From positions 1,054,001 to 1,118,000 of the forward strand of contig JAEBUN010000001.1 in the NCBI GenBank assembly GCA_023014365.1: a stretch of DNA of 64,000 nucleotides, in the 5' to 3' direction. Position 1 is the stretch's first letter. Every line of letters starts with the position of its first letter. Of this stretch, positions 35,556-47,150 are shown piece after piece. The translations under genes were made by a program, and so were the position numbers. This stretch comes from Lepiota brunneoincarnata. Lineage: Eukaryota > Basidiomycota > Agaricomycetes > Agaricales > Agaricaceae. The notes under the pieces were generated by a model that did no database searches, was not told the origin of the DNA, and worked only from the letters and a program-made list of their open reading frames with translations.

Positions 35556-36475
35556 ATGCCAGTCAAACCAAAGGGAAGCTGTCACTGCGGTGCTGGCAAG
35601 TACAGCGTGCAGTCTAGTACTCCAATCTCATACCAGGTGGTGTACAATTACCCAAAGCAATTCACTCACACCTTTTCTGACATGTTAATGTGCAAGCATT
35701 ACTTTGGCACCAAGGACATTGAGGCAGCTGACCAAGTCCGAAAAATTATACATCACTTCGACCACACCAATATTCTGGAGTGGGTGACTGCTGATCATGA
35801 TAGATTGGTAGGCCTCACCTTTCCAGTATTCATGGCAGAACTTCAGCACCATTTCCTGCCCAATGATTGGGCAATCCCTCTGGCAAGGGAGGTCTGTCAG
35901 GGCCAGGGACACCTCCCCTTCTCTATTTGGGTCTCGAATGTCTGCACAGCCAATGCTCTACTTACCAGATCCTTGGAGAAGCTATCTGATGCTGACATTT
36001 GGAATCACCTATGTATAACAATGCACCCTGAACTCCAAAACTGTTATGACAATTTTCAGCTGCATGAAGACCTTGACATGGTCACTGAACTCAGCCAATG
36101 GATCTGCAGAGTCAGCCTGATTGCCAAAGTTTTAGAAGAGGAATAGCATGTCTGTGGAGGTACCTGGGTCTGTGGAATGATGTCCTCAGCTCAGGGTCAT
36201 CGGGGCTATGCCCATCAGGCCCCAACTTCTGTTCCCCATACTACAATAACAACAACAACAAACAAACCCCCTCTTCTTTCTCATATCTCACAAATGCTGG
36301 CACATTCCCCCATCTGTACCTTCCAGTCCAATGCTGCCCCAAAATGAACTGTACAGTCTTACATATCCTCCTCTATCCAACTTGTATGATGCCCTCCCCC
36401 CTCATATTCCTTGCCTGCCTCCCCTCACTGAGAATGATCAACAATTCTTGATGGCTCATAAGGGCTGCTTCTGTT
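35556..36475 (+). pseudogene. Retrotransposon gag fragment
   Basis: An open frame from ATG 35556 to TAG 36146 reads like a basidiomycete LTR-retroelement gag: FMAELQHHFLPNDWAIPL, NALLTRSLEKLSDADIW, and a helix ending in LSQWICRVSLIA. Further on, broken frames include LTENDQQFLMAHKGCFCC, the usual lead-in to a gag zinc knuckle, cut off at about 36475 where an unrelated repeat begins. No protease or polymerase follows, so the element is a truncated fragment. Confidence 0.6.
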
Positions 36476-37745
36476 GCTGTTGATACACCAATTTCACCAC
36501 TATACATGAATTCTGCACTCCAGAACAATTCTCTACATAGAATCATTGGCAATGTCATTAATAAACTCTATAGAGGATTGGTACTATGTCCCACAGTAGC
36601 TAGTTTGACTGAATTAAGGATATTCAAGCCTTGGAAGTGTTCAAACCAGCTCATAAACACTATGCTTAGTGAACCAAGTTATCAGAACACTCTCCAGAGG
36701 GATTCAGGCCTCTACATAGCCTATTGAGTATACATACTCTGGTCACATCAAGGGACCTTATGAGCAGTTTTCTGATGAACTTGGATTCATTCAAACATAA
36801 AGAATGTATCTAGCAGCTGTCACAGGTGTATTACACCTATAGTGAGTCCAATAATGATGACTGGACCTTGGGATAGAACATCTAATGTTTGAGAGGTGAC
36901 AACCAATGCCCAAAACCCTAGAAAATATCAAAGACCTCCTAATCAACAAGTGCTTTGTGGATCCCAGCACCTCAGCATACTGCCTAATGGAGATTAATTA
37001 CAATGGATCAAGGGACTGTCCATCTGCTATACATTCTGATCATAATTGATCCAGAAGCTTAACACACTTGCATGAACACAGAATAATGCAGACAAGTATG
37101 GAACACATCTGGCTGGATTGCCATTCATCAATCAGAGAAAAACCCATAACCCAAGGTAAGGCAGAAATGCTGCTGAACCTTCCAAAATATTCTACAGTGC
37201 CTGTAACAATTAAGCCTATTGTTTTCTATTTCATATTTACTATTTCTTGCATGTATCTACATAATATAAATACGGTCATGCTTGTTCATGGAGAAAGGAG
37301 GAGGTCTCACCCCCACTTCCACATACAAGTCTGTGAGCTATGATCAAGAACAGTTTCAGAGGGCTATTTAGTGTGCATTTTTAAGTGTGATTTCTTTGGT
37401 TGTCAACCAAACCCAGAGACAGAGACAGCAATCAGAGTAGAGTTCAGAGACCAGAGACCAGAGACCAAAGACCCCACACTTCAAATTGACAGGGATTGTC
37501 CTTTCACTGTTGCACCGTGCAGCTAAGATAACTTCAATAGCTGTTTCTTAAACTCTAAAACTATACTCTCTTGAATTTTGCTGTCAGAATGCACCCCCAG
37601 AACACCTCAAAAGATAAAGTTGTTCACTATCTATCTCATACTCCTTGTATTAGCTTAAGCTTATTGAATTTTGGCTAAGCTTAGTGAAAACAAGTACCCT
37701 ATCTATATTAAAAACCCATGAACATTTCCACCTTTTCCTCTGGAG
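36476..37745 (+). repeat. Repeat X, copy 1 (about 1.25 kb, CpG-depleted)
   Basis: Colinear with the minus strand of 62895-64000 (to the window end) and partly with 56395-56790 (minus). Shared landmarks are CATCTGGCTGGATTGCCATTC versus CGTCTGGCTGGATTGCC, the GAGACCAGAGACCAGAG array, and TTAGCTTAAGCTTAT near the 3' end. Where the 63-kb copy has CpG this copy usually has TpG or CpA. It could be an LTR or a non-autonomous element; no coding capacity is evident. Confidence 0.7.
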
Positions 37746-38339
37746 CCCACTGTGAGGGGGGTTTTTGGTTGAATTTCATGAGACAAATACCAAAAGACTT
37801 GGACACTGGCCCACTGTCATATCCATGCCAACTTAGAGTCTAATCATGGGACTTTGGCTTCTTGAGCTCCATATGACAACCTTCTGCCCTCTGACTTGGC
37901 CCCGACTTGCTCTGACTGCAACCTCTTGCCCCAATCACACAACCACTCCCATATGTGTCATGGTCACCTGGTCCTCAGGGATTCTCCTTTCCATTGCTCC
38001 ATTCTCCATCCATAGCCAGAGCATATTATCAATCTCCATTTCCTCTGCAATCCATTTGTAATCCATTTGTAACCATATTGGTCTCTGCTTCACTCTGCAT
38101 GTAATCAGTATGAGTCATAGTTTGTAAGACCAGTAGTATATATACCATAGGCACTTGGCTTGTACTCCTCAGTCTGATAATCAAATCAAGCAGCAGACCA
38201 GTTCCCTGTTCCTATCCTCTCCTCTCTTTTGCCTTGCTCCACTTTGGCCCTGATGTTCTGAAATATGGACTAGGACAGTAGGAGGGCACAGCACATAAGC
38301 TAAGGCTGCAAGTCCACTCCCTGTCTGAAGTACCCCACC
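37746..38339. other. Repeat-block spacer
   Basis: CpG-poor sequence with no coding signal; a 12-bp duplication (ATCCATTTGTAA, about 38050-38075) is the only local feature seen. Confidence 0.4.
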
Positions 38340-38754
38340 TGTTATCAGAATCCCCTTATCAGAAACCTGCCCAGAAGGAACTCTTATCAGAAGTATCAAG
38401 TATATAAATAGATAGAAGAACTGTCACTCTGAAACAATCAGAAGTGCACATCAGAACAATCTATATTTAGATTGATAAGACTCTGACTCAGTATGACTCA
38501 CTCTATCTGGGTCCAGATATATATAGTAGGAGCATAGCCACACATAGTAGTATATAAGGATACTGTACTGTACCTTGTATCCTTATCTTAGTGTTATACA
38601 GTTCTTGTCTCCTATAACTCTTTGCCCTTAAACTGGCTGGACTATAGTGCTCTGTCGTCTCCAAGTCATGCTTAGTAGGACAGGATCAAGTCTGTATAGA
38701 CATCCTGTGTCAAACTCTGTGCTACTCAAGAGTGAACTCCTAACCCAGGTAACA
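38340..38754 (+). mobile_element. Solo LTR, family L3, with CCACC target duplication
   Basis: Begins TGTTATCAGAA and ends GGTAACA, and is flanked by CCACC at 38335-38339 and 38755-38759. A TATATAAGG promoter-like box lies at about 38551. It is clearly related to the LTRs at 43736-44121 and 57472-57855. The perfect 5-bp duplication shows a real insertion reduced to one LTR by recombination. Confidence 0.88.
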
Positions 38755-39160
38755 CCACCTCAGTTCTGAAGTCTACATACTGACTTTGTCCTGTCTGTTA
38801 TGCTGGTTAGGTGTCTGCAAGGACCAATGTGATCTACGACAAGTAGACTGTTGGCTAATGTGAGCAAGTCTAAGGTGATGCCAAAGAACAGGAACAAATA
38901 CGGTGTATAATAAGACAAAGCTAGGGTTTACAAGTAATACCTAAGTCTATATATACTACTGGAATGATTGGTATGTGATAAAAGAAAGAAACACATGCAA
39001 ATGGGCGAGAATCACAAGCCAAAGGGGAACTAACTATAGATGGGTGGCAACATGTGATAACTAAATATATACAGGTGTTGACAGCAGGTGGTGGCTTGTG
39101 ATAAGTAAAAATAGATGGGTGGGCACATAGATGGGAAAATGGTAACATTACCCCCTTCTA
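38755..39160. other. Repeat-block spacer next to element G1
   Basis: CpG-poor, AT-rich sequence with several copies of TGTGATAA-like words; no gene or LTR boundary recognised. Confidence 0.35.
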
Positions 39161-40275
39161 ATCTTCGAACTCTGTTTTGAAGTCAATAAACAGTGGGGCA
39201 TGGGTGTAAGATGCAGATTGCGAAAGTAGTCAGTTCTAATCGTAGCTGTAACCATCGTAGGCGTAATTGTAGTCATTGTATTGGCCATTGCCAATGATAT
39301 CATACATTCATCCAAAGGTGTTGGGATAGCATTGTGCCATCCTTTCAAGCACTGGCATTGTGTTGGTTTTGGTGGTAAACAGGGCAGGTTTGCATATAGT
39401 GCCCTGGTGCAGAGCGGTTGCAGTGATAGCAGGTATATTGGGGGCAGCTGTGTGCCTAGTGGCCAATTTGATGACACTCAAAGCAGTGATTTCTTCCAAC
39501 ATTGTATGAACGGGTTGTCACAGCTTGGGGTGTGATGGTAGGGGTGGTACAATGTTGAGGAGGTCTTTGGGGTAAGGGGTGGGTTTCCTGCTGTTGATGG
39601 GCTTCCATTCGTTGAGTGAATTCGTCCACTGTTTGTCGTTGAGTTCGGGGTGGTGGTGCAGAGGTGGGGGGTATGACAACAGGCAGGGTAACAGGGCTTG
39701 GAGGTTGTTCGGGTCGAACTTGTCGGTGGGTGGAATGGACGGGAACTTGTCAGGGATGGTCTGTTGGGAGGCATAGGTTGAATTGAACTAGGGATTGTGG
39801 GCACAATCCATATACTGGTTGTGGAGCTACAATGCTCAGTGAAGATTTGGCAGAAGATGGGGTCAGACCATAAGTAGTTGAACATGTTTTGGGTTGCTTC
39901 TTTAACCCTTTTGACACTTTGTTCAAGGCCATGGAGGCAGAGGAGGTTTTCACAGAGTTGGGAGAAGCCATCATGAACTTCTGTTGGTACTGCTGGTGTT
40001 GGTGTGATAAGAAGTGAAAAGACAAGGGTAGAGGCACTGTTGACTTTGTTAATATAGTCACTAATGGTAGCGATGAGCAGGGGAGCAGGGATGGCAGTAG
40101 GCATTTCTGCGACAGGTGAAATGGGACTGGGGGGAGTGGTCTGTCATGGTACGCAGTGTGGGGATGGCAGTATCTTCAGTGGTGTTAAGTGCACTCTCAA
40201 CAAGGAATTGGTAGAGGATGTGGTTAGGAGTCAGGTTGCATGGACAAGGATCTGGTAGTTCCATCTAATGTAGGT
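39160..40275 (-). pseudogene. Element G1: extra 3' ORF with zinc knuckles, downstream of the chromodomain
   Basis: Minus-strand frames downstream of the polymerase encode a Pro/Ser/Thr-rich protein with a W-containing core (FNYLWSDPIFCQI) and, at about 39350-39490, two cysteine knuckles: CFECHQIGH (in-frame stop) AHSC, then CYHCNRSAPGHYMQTC. The same arrangement recurs in element G2 at 58260-59262. The frame is broken by stops. An ORF with nucleic-acid-binding knuckles located after integrase is not the canonical Ty3/gypsy layout, where the knuckle is in gag. Confidence 0.6.
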
Positions 40276-40955
40276 GGGGTAGAAATAAGAGCGGATTTGG
40301 ATGGGAGTGAGCGGATGGAGGAAGGCATTGTGCTGTTAAATGAGGTGGTGTGATTTATTTTTGGTAGGGGTGGCAGCGAGAACAACATGGTTTCTTCAGT
40401 GGCTTTAAGAGAATAAATAACAGGTGTGTTTTCGTCGTTTCGGTTGAGTCCTTTGAGTTGCTTGTACTCCATTAGGAATGCTACTGCATCTCCTTCATCG
40501 TGCATTTCAGGGATGATGGTTCCATCCACAGTTTTGGGTCTGATTTCATTGGGTATCAATTTGAAATGGGACTTGGGTTCCCAGGTGTTTTCTGACTTGG
40601 GCCATCCAAGCCATTTGATGAGGTATTTGAGGTGGTTTCATCATTTTCAGTGATTTAGTATAGCTTCGATTTCATAGACTTCTTTGCCTTTGACGATTTG
40701 AGGTGGGGGTTGGATGTAGTTGGGGCCATGTGTTTTGGTTTCGGTGTACAGCATGAGGAGTTGGGCATGGAATATGGGGTGGATCTTCCAGCATTTGGGG
40801 AGTTTGAGTTGGTATCAAACAGGGGATAGTACATCAGTGATTTGGAATGGTCTGAGACATTTGGGGGCCATTTTACATGTAACATACAGGGTATTTAAGT
40901 TCTGGGCATCAAGCCAAACCATTTGATTCTTGTGGAACAGGGTGAACTTTGATTG
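40276..40955 (-). pseudogene. Element G1: integrase tail and chromodomain
   Basis: Minus strand reads an ILHVTCKMAPKCLRPFQ-like integrase tail and a [19 protein letters not shown] linker. A chromodomain with YEIEAILNH follows, then a YLIKWLGWPKSENTWEP stretch across a frame change near 40640. Chromodomains of gypsy integrases bind modified histones and guide insertion. The upstream part is separated by the inserted LTR at 40960-41661. Confidence 0.65.
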
Positions 40956-40959
40956 ACAT

Positions 40960-41661
40960 TGTTATGAATAGTCCGGATCGAGAGGAACAAGAACAACTAT
41001 TTGACTTTACAAGATGGGTACAGGAGACCACAGACCAGTTACAAGCACAGGAATATGAAGACGAAGAAGGGGAATATTATAACACCATGCAGGACCTGGC
41101 AAGAGAAGCAGGAATGGAGATAACCTTGGAGGATATTCTGGAATACCCTGAGGATGAAGAGAACAGCCATGGATCAACCGATCCAACCTCCAATGTAGAT
41201 GGAAGTACCAAGAGAGTGGAGAGTGAGAATGGAGGAGACTCCATGGAGATAGAATTGGGAGAAGGAGATTATGAGTCAGAGGAAAGTGATGGAACATCAC
41301 ACAGCAGTAAGAACGAGGACACTGACTCATTGTAATATAAATAACAGTAGGATGCCATCAGCTAGGATGTGCATCATGGTCAGGACTGCGGACAACCAGT
41401 AGAACAGCCCAACTACCTATAACGAGTATATAGTGTCTCATAGGTATATAAGGCCTGTACAAGTAGAGATTAAAGCCCTAAGCTTTAATCTTGTTAACAG
41501 CGGTTGTTAACCCTCTCTGCCTTAACTTGGTGTGTTCCCTCATTATCTCATTGAGCGCGATCCACTAAGCTCTGCAAGGCCAACTGTCTCGGACACCTCG
41601 TAGAGTGATTGAAGGCCATCTCCAGTTATCCTTGGATACAGAAGGAGCACAGATCATAACA
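40960..41661 (+). mobile_element. Solo LTR, 702 bp, with GACAT target duplication, inserted in element G1
   Basis: Begins TGTTATGAATAG and ends CATAACA, flanked by GACAT at 40955-40959 and 41662-41666. Contains GTATATAAGG near 41444 as a likely LTR promoter TATA. It is unlike the L1-L3 LTRs and splits the G1 integrase/chromodomain coding region. Confidence 0.88.
40964..41335 (+). CDS. Acidic ORF inside the LTR (123 aa)
   Basis: An ATG four bases inside the LTR end opens an uninterrupted frame to TAA 41333-41335. The product is strongly acidic (runs of D/E, EGDYESEESDG) with no cysteine. Because every LTR is present at both ends of a full element, the frame could also be the tail of a polyprotein entering the 3' LTR. 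I recognise no family. Expression would need a transcript starting at or before the LTR edge. Confidence 0.5.
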   Translation: MNSPDREEQEQLFDFTRWVQETTDQLQAQEYEDEEGEYYNTMQDLAREAGMEITLEDILEYPEDEENSHGSTDPTSNVDGSTKRVESENGGDSMEIELGEGDYESEESDGTSHSSKNEDTDSL

Positions 41662-41666
41662 GACAT

Positions 41667-42530
41667 TGGTTTTCCATGTGTTTCATGGCGGTTTCGTGTG
41701 CGGTTTTAGCATTTCAGTAGTATAAATTGATTAGTTCCATGCGGTTGTTGATGGTGGGAAGTGCTTTCAGTTGTATCCCCATAATAATTTCAAACAGTGT
41801 CTGTTTTTGTAGAGCATGCAGTTGGCTATTGTATGCAAATTTGAGGAGAGGGAGAGCCTGTGACCAATTTTTGGGGTGATGCAAGCAGAAAATGGAAAGA
41901 TACGCTTGGGTCTCCAGATGAGAATGTTCAGTTGCTCCATCTGCTTCAGGGTGGTAGGCCATGGTCATTGTGGGAGTTATTTTGAGTCATTCTAACAGTT
42001 TCTGGAATGAGTGTGCGGTAAAGTGTGGGTTGCGGTTGGATATGATATGTTTGGGTAGGCTATAATGTGGGTAAACCTTGTTGAGAATGATGTTGGCAAT
42101 GTCATCAGCAGTTGTGGTTTTGTTGGTAGTGGTGAGAATTACCCCCTTCGAGAGTCCATAGTCCACAATGGACAGAATTGAGTCAAAACCAGTGGAGGGA
42201 GGGAGGTTGGTGATGAGATCCATCATGATTTGAGTGAATGGGTGGTTTGATTCAGGTGCTGGGATAGGGGTAAAAGTAGGCTTGGCAGGGTGTCGGTTAA
42301 TTTTAAACTGTTGACAGTCAGCGCATCCTTTGACATAATCACATGTAAAACTGGCCATACTGGGCCAGTAGAAATCATGCTCCAATGTGTGAAGGGTCGT
42401 GTTGATACTAGGGTAACCTGTGGTGGGGGAATTATGATATTTCCATATGATACATCAGCAGAGTTTGAGGTCTTCCAGTGGAATGGTTTTTCCATTGTAG
42501 GTAACAATTAGGCCTTTCGGGGTTTGAGTT
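41667..42530 (-). pseudogene. Element G1: integrase core (catalytic motif mutated)
   Basis: Minus strand shows the end of the zinc-binding domain (HDFYWPSMASFTCDYVKGC-ADC), the first catalytic Asp (MMDLITNLPP), and ISNRNPHF where the family has SDRDPRF. After a stop at about 41987 comes TMAYHPEADGATEHSHLE, with the third acidic residue. Both Asp-to-Asn changes in SNRNP are CpG-to-CpA on the coding strand. A copy with these changes cannot encode an active integrase. Confidence 0.8.
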
Positions 42531-42925
42531 ATGGAGTATTGAGAATCTGTTGGAATATATGGGGTGGTTATGAGGGTGGTGATCTGTTCAGTGGTATGCA
42601 GGTTGTAGTTATTGTGGCGGAGTATATCGTCACAGGTTTCTTGGTCAATTGTGTTGATGAATATTGATTTGGGTAATACTGTTATGGACTTGTTGTCTTC
42701 ATCCTCATCGGGGATATGGTTGGGGCAGCAGGAGAGAGCATCAGCAGCAGGTATTTTCATACCAGGTACATGCTCAATCTGGAGATTAAAGTGGGAGAGG
42801 AATTGATGCCAGCAGGCTTGGCGTCGGTTTATATCCTGTGGTTTCTTCCAGTAAGTAAGATTTTGGTGATCGGTATGAACTTTAATGGGGAAGGGTCCTC
42901 CTTCCAGATAGTGATGCCATTTGCC
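42531..42925 (-). pseudogene. Element G1: RNase H C-terminal half and connector
   Basis: Minus strand reads [29 protein letters not shown] and HVPGMKIPAADALS, the end of a Ty3/gypsy RNase H and the linker toward integrase. It continues the 43242-43735 fragment and is separated from it by the solo LTR. Confidence 0.75.
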
Positions 42926-42930
42926 TAGGG

Positions 42931-43241
42931 TGTTAGGGGAAGTAAGAGCACCGGAACCAAGTTGATATTTGGGTGGCGAATACAATCGACACCCACACTA
43001 CTTATATACATAGAGGCCTGCGCACAGACCGGGTAGCCAAACACTACGTAGCTACTAGAACATAACGTACGCAAACAATATACAAACAACGTCAGTCGCA
43101 CGTGGGTTAGACTCGGGGATGGGGGTGGCCGAAGGCCGAGGCCAGGCTTAGGCATCGGGCATCGGCTAGAGAGGCCGAGCACGGATACCCAACCACAGAC
43201 CCCTAGACGTACCTTGCGTAAGGGGATATAGTCCCCTTACA
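42931..43241 (-). mobile_element. Solo LTR, family L1 (311 bp), TAGGG target duplication
   Basis: On the plus strand begins TGTTAGGGGAAG and ends CCCCTTACA, with TAGGG at 42926-42930 and 43242-43246. It is the inverse of the copy at 59650-59970; the shared core includes GGCCGAAGGCCGAGGCC and CTACGTAGC. It keeps many CpGs while the host element has lost most, so it is younger than G1. It sits exactly inside the RNase H frame. Confidence 0.9.
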
Positions 43242-43735
43242 TAGGGTGTGGATAATGGCAAGTAGTTTGCAGTTGTGAATATCGTAGTTTTGTTTGGTGG
43301 GTGTAAGGGTTTTTGATAGGAAGGCCACAGGGTGGCATTGATTATTAATGTCAGTTTGGTAAAGTATGGCTCCAGTAGTGTATTTTGAAGCATTGCATTC
43401 GATTTCAAACAGTTTCAATTGGTTGGGCATTGTAAGCACAGGTTGTTTTGAAAATTGAAGTTTCAAAGCATCAAACAAGTCTTGGCATTTGTCAGTCCAC
43501 TTGAATAGTCACTTGGTCGACATGAGGGCATTGAGGGGTCTGGCAATAGTGGAATAGCCATGGATAAACTTCCAGTAGAAGTTACAGAATCCTATAAATT
43601 TGTGGACATCTTTGGTACATTTCGGAACAGGCCATTGGGTGATTCTGGCTAACTTGATGGAGTCCATTTTGATTTTATCAGGTGTGATGATCATGCCTAG
43701 GTATTCCATGCGGTTGCAGTAGAATTCACATTTCT
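43242..43735 (-). pseudogene. Element G1: reverse transcriptase thumb and RNase H N-terminal half
   Basis: Minus strand reads [38 protein letters not shown], then IECNASKYTTGAILYQTDI and YDIHNCKLLAII, the RT connection and RNase H start. The RT palm with its YxDD motif is missing because the fragment ends abruptly at the LTR starting at 43736. Confidence 0.75.
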
Positions 43736-44121
43736 TGTTATCAGAAGCCATATCAGAAGGACGGTTACTTTTAGTTTACATTCCCATGTCACTATGAAAC
43801 CATCAGTAGTGTACATCAGAAGGACTATTCTTAGTTTACACCTCATGTTTTCTTATCTCTGACTCATAGTTACTCTGGTCTGAACTATTATAGTAGGAGT
43901 ACAGCCACACTTAGAAGTATATAAGGATACAGTACAATACCTTGTATACTTATCTTAGTGTTATACAGTTCTTGCCTCCTATACCTCTTTGCCCTTAAAC
44001 CGGCTGGACTATAGTGCTCCATTGTTTCCAAGTCACACTTAGTAGGACAGGACCAAGTCTGTATAGACATCCTGTGTCAAACCCTGTGCTACTCAAGAGC
44101 GAACCCCTAACTTGGGTAACA
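43736..44121 (+). mobile_element. LTR, family L3, likely 5' LTR of element G3
   Basis: Begins TGTTATCAGAAG and ends GGGTAACA; carries GTATATAAGG at about 43917. No target duplication is formed by its two immediate flanks (TTTCT and AAACA), as expected if this is the outer LTR of G3 inserted into G1 and the other end is elsewhere. The gag frame of G3 follows about 360 bp later. Confidence 0.75.
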
Positions 44122-44480
44122 AAACACTAAGATACTCTGCTGCTTATCTCTTGCTCACCCTCTACTCTGTTCCGCTCTGCCAATGTACTAAACGTGTCGA
44201 GATACTCTGGTCATTCAAAACAACGTACGAAAGAAAACCACCTCTCTGTGTAGCCATCGCTACGTCCCTCAACCTCTCCCTGCCAGAAGACCTGGCTTAC
44301 CTACTCATTTTTGTCTTCACCTCCACCACCACCCTCATCGCCTACCAAATTATCACCCTAGAACTCGAACGTATCATGTGCCCCTGTCACTGTTGCATCG
44401 TCAGATTGTGGAACCTATATTCAGGGATATCCATCATTGCAACTCAATTTTTCATTCTTCTAGCAATAATCAATCACTAG
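44122..44480 (+). other. G3 leader region
   Basis: The stretch between the LTR and gag has an open frame in phase with gag that ends in TAG 44478-44480. The frame is hydrophobic and does not look like gag, so this is more likely untranslated leader. A tRNA primer site right after the LTR was not identifiable. Confidence 0.4.
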
Positions 44481-46292
44481 ACAACTGCCATCACACCTCC
44501 AAAGAAATTCTCAGCCCGAGAAACTCCATCACCTCCTCCCAAATCGAGAAGTAGAATCTCAGGATCAGGAACCCAAAACCCAGATCCCAGAAGAAACCCT
44601 ATCCCCACTCAGACACCATCCCCATTCTATCCTCCATCTCCATTCAACTCACCCACCCCAAGTGCATCAACATGTACAAGAACAAGTTTTGCTGACAAAC
44701 TAGCAGAACGACAAAGAATACAACATGAAAGAGAATTAAAGGAACACTACAAACAAGAAGAAAGAAGATGCAAACAAGCCAAAGAATACAACACCAAAGT
44801 AGATCCATTAAACGACTACAAACTTCAAAGACTTAAAAATGCCCTTAAACAACCAAGAGAGCTTTCCAAATCGGAAGAAAACTTACTCACACGCCACGAA
44901 TACGCAGTAAATCAGGGAAGAACTCCCCCAGCAGAAAACAACTCCAACGTCTATATAACAGACGACAACCAATCGGATCCCGATCCACAACCACCCGCAT
45001 TACCCGCACCAACCGTACCCTTAGCCCTACCGGCTCCTCCACTACGACCAACACAACCCCCATCACCACCACCGCTGCCGCCACCTGGACAATTACAAAT
45101 AATGGCTGCTGCACCTACCCCAAAGGAGCTAGGACTCCTCAAACCCATTGCCTTCGATGGAACTAGAAGATTGTTTGAAGATTGGATCTTCCAATGCGAA
45201 GTTTACGTACTTGCCAATGCAACCACGTACAACACCGACCTTGCTAGGACTTTATTTGTCCTTTCAACAATGCAATCAGGAGATGCCCGAGCCTGGGCTA
45301 GACAGTACCTCCACGAGAGAAATGCCCAAACCCAACAAGGGCAACCCATAGCCATGGAGTCGTGGGACAACTTCACTGCTCGGCTTAGAGCCAACTTCAC
45401 CCCAGCAGACGAACATGCATATGTGCATACCAGACTTCAAACCTTGCACCAAGCAGGCAAACCAATGACTGAGTTCAATGCTCAGTTTAAGGAACTTGTC
45501 CGCCAATCCGGACTGAATGAAGACCGCACCCTGATTGATCTATACTGCAAAGCAATTGACTGCTGTATTGCCATGAAAATTGATGAATTGGAAAACCCTC
45601 CGACAACCATCGCCACCTGGTACACCCGAGCAAACAAACTTAACGATAACTTCCGCTGAATCAATGCCCTCTATGGCACCCCCAGAAACACGTTCCCCCA
45701 AAGGAACCAATACCAACCCAACCACGGACCAAGCCGCCCAAACAACAATGTACCCTATGCACAATTCTACCAAAGGAGCAACACTCCACAATTCACCCCA
45801 CGCGACCCACATGCCATGGAAGTAGACCATGTCACAATAGAAGAAGGATTTGAAGACCCTTATCCCAAAATTCCACAACCAGAATATGCTGAAGAAGACT
45901 CCACACAAGAACCGTTGGAGTTAGATGCCATTGTCACCGGATAACAAATGAAATCATACCAGAACCAAGAATGCTTCTGATGTGGAGCCAAAGATCATTG
46001 GGTCAGCAAATGCCCTCAACCACCGCCAACTAGACACTTCCCAGGAATGCACACTAATCCCCCTCATCCTGCAAGAAACCCAAATTGTCCCTTCCCCAGG
46101 CAACAAAACACCTGTCCTGGATTCCCAAACCGGAACACACAACAATCACCGCAACGCAAGTATTCCCTTGCCGTCGCAGAAGTCGCATCTCAGATGTGCC
46201 AAATGGTCGATGATCTCAATCCTGAACTCCAACAAGAACTCCACTCCGCGCTAGCCGAGGACCCGGAGATGCGTCCATTCCAGGATTTTTAA
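44481..46292 (+). pseudogene. Element G3: gag
   Basis: One frame with nonsense codons at 45657, 45941 and 45978. It starts with a Pro/Arg-rich and basic helical segment, then PIAFDGTRRLFEDWIFQCEV, WDNFTARLRANFTPADEH and LYCKAIDCCIAMKIDEL (capsid-like), and a CCHC knuckle in which one Cys codon is a stop (CF-stop-CGAKDHWVSKC; G2 has CFRCGAKDHW). It ends at TAA 46290-46292. Retroelement gag forms the particle and binds the RNA genome. Confidence 0.8.
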
Positions 46293-47150
46293 AAAGGAAC
46301 GCTGTTGACCAATGTGCCCCTGCACGTTCCAGAACTCAGAAGGACATTTCGTACTCTCACTCCCAGAAAGACATTTTCTCGATAAACTCTGTACAATTAC
46401 GACTATCCCTGAATAAACAATCCCTTTTCCTACCCATCGAAATTTGGAGTGAACGGACATCAAAACCCGTGGCCATCACCACCCTGATAGACTCAGGAGC
46501 CCAAGGGAACTTCATCTCCCACAAAGTCGTTGAACAACATGGTTATCAAACCAAACAGCTGAACCAACCAATCCCTCTCAGCAATGTTGATGGAACTGAC
46601 AATCAACATGGCAAGATCCATGAATACATCAAAATCAGAACCATCATCGATGGAAGAGATTGCACGCTAGAAGCGTATGTTACAAACACTGGTGAGAAAG
46701 ACCTCATCATCGGATTTCCCTGGTTGGAACAATACAATCCCGACATCAACTGGAAGATCAAGACATTCTCTTGGAAACCCCAAATCGACCACCAGGACTT
46801 TTCCAAACTCCTCAGAACCCTGCGACGACCTGTCAAACTCAACTCCATTGCCATGGATATAATGGCTGGAAAGACCTCCCAACCCGAGGAAAACCCCGAA
46901 GAATACGTCAACCTGTCAAACGTTGACCTTGATACCTTCTCTTTAGAAAGAGAAATGAACCCAATGCTTCTAACCCCATTAGAAGTAAACGCCAAAGCAA
47001 CACATGCCACAACGCTCCACAACGAACAGCACAACCTGACAAAATCGACAACCCAAAAAGGGAAACAACCAGAATCAAACAAAGAACCACCTGAGATTCC
47101 TCGGAGATTCACCTGATGGGCTAAAATATTCAACAAGAAAGCCTCTGAAC
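46293..47150 (+). pseudogene. Element G3: aspartic protease region
   Basis: The frame from about 46469 has TTLIDSGAQGNFIS, the DSGA active-site motif of retropepsins, then LIIGFPWLEQYNPDINW. It lies in the -1 frame relative to gag, as is common for pol. A stop at 47114-47116 precedes the RT lead-in. Confidence 0.8.
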
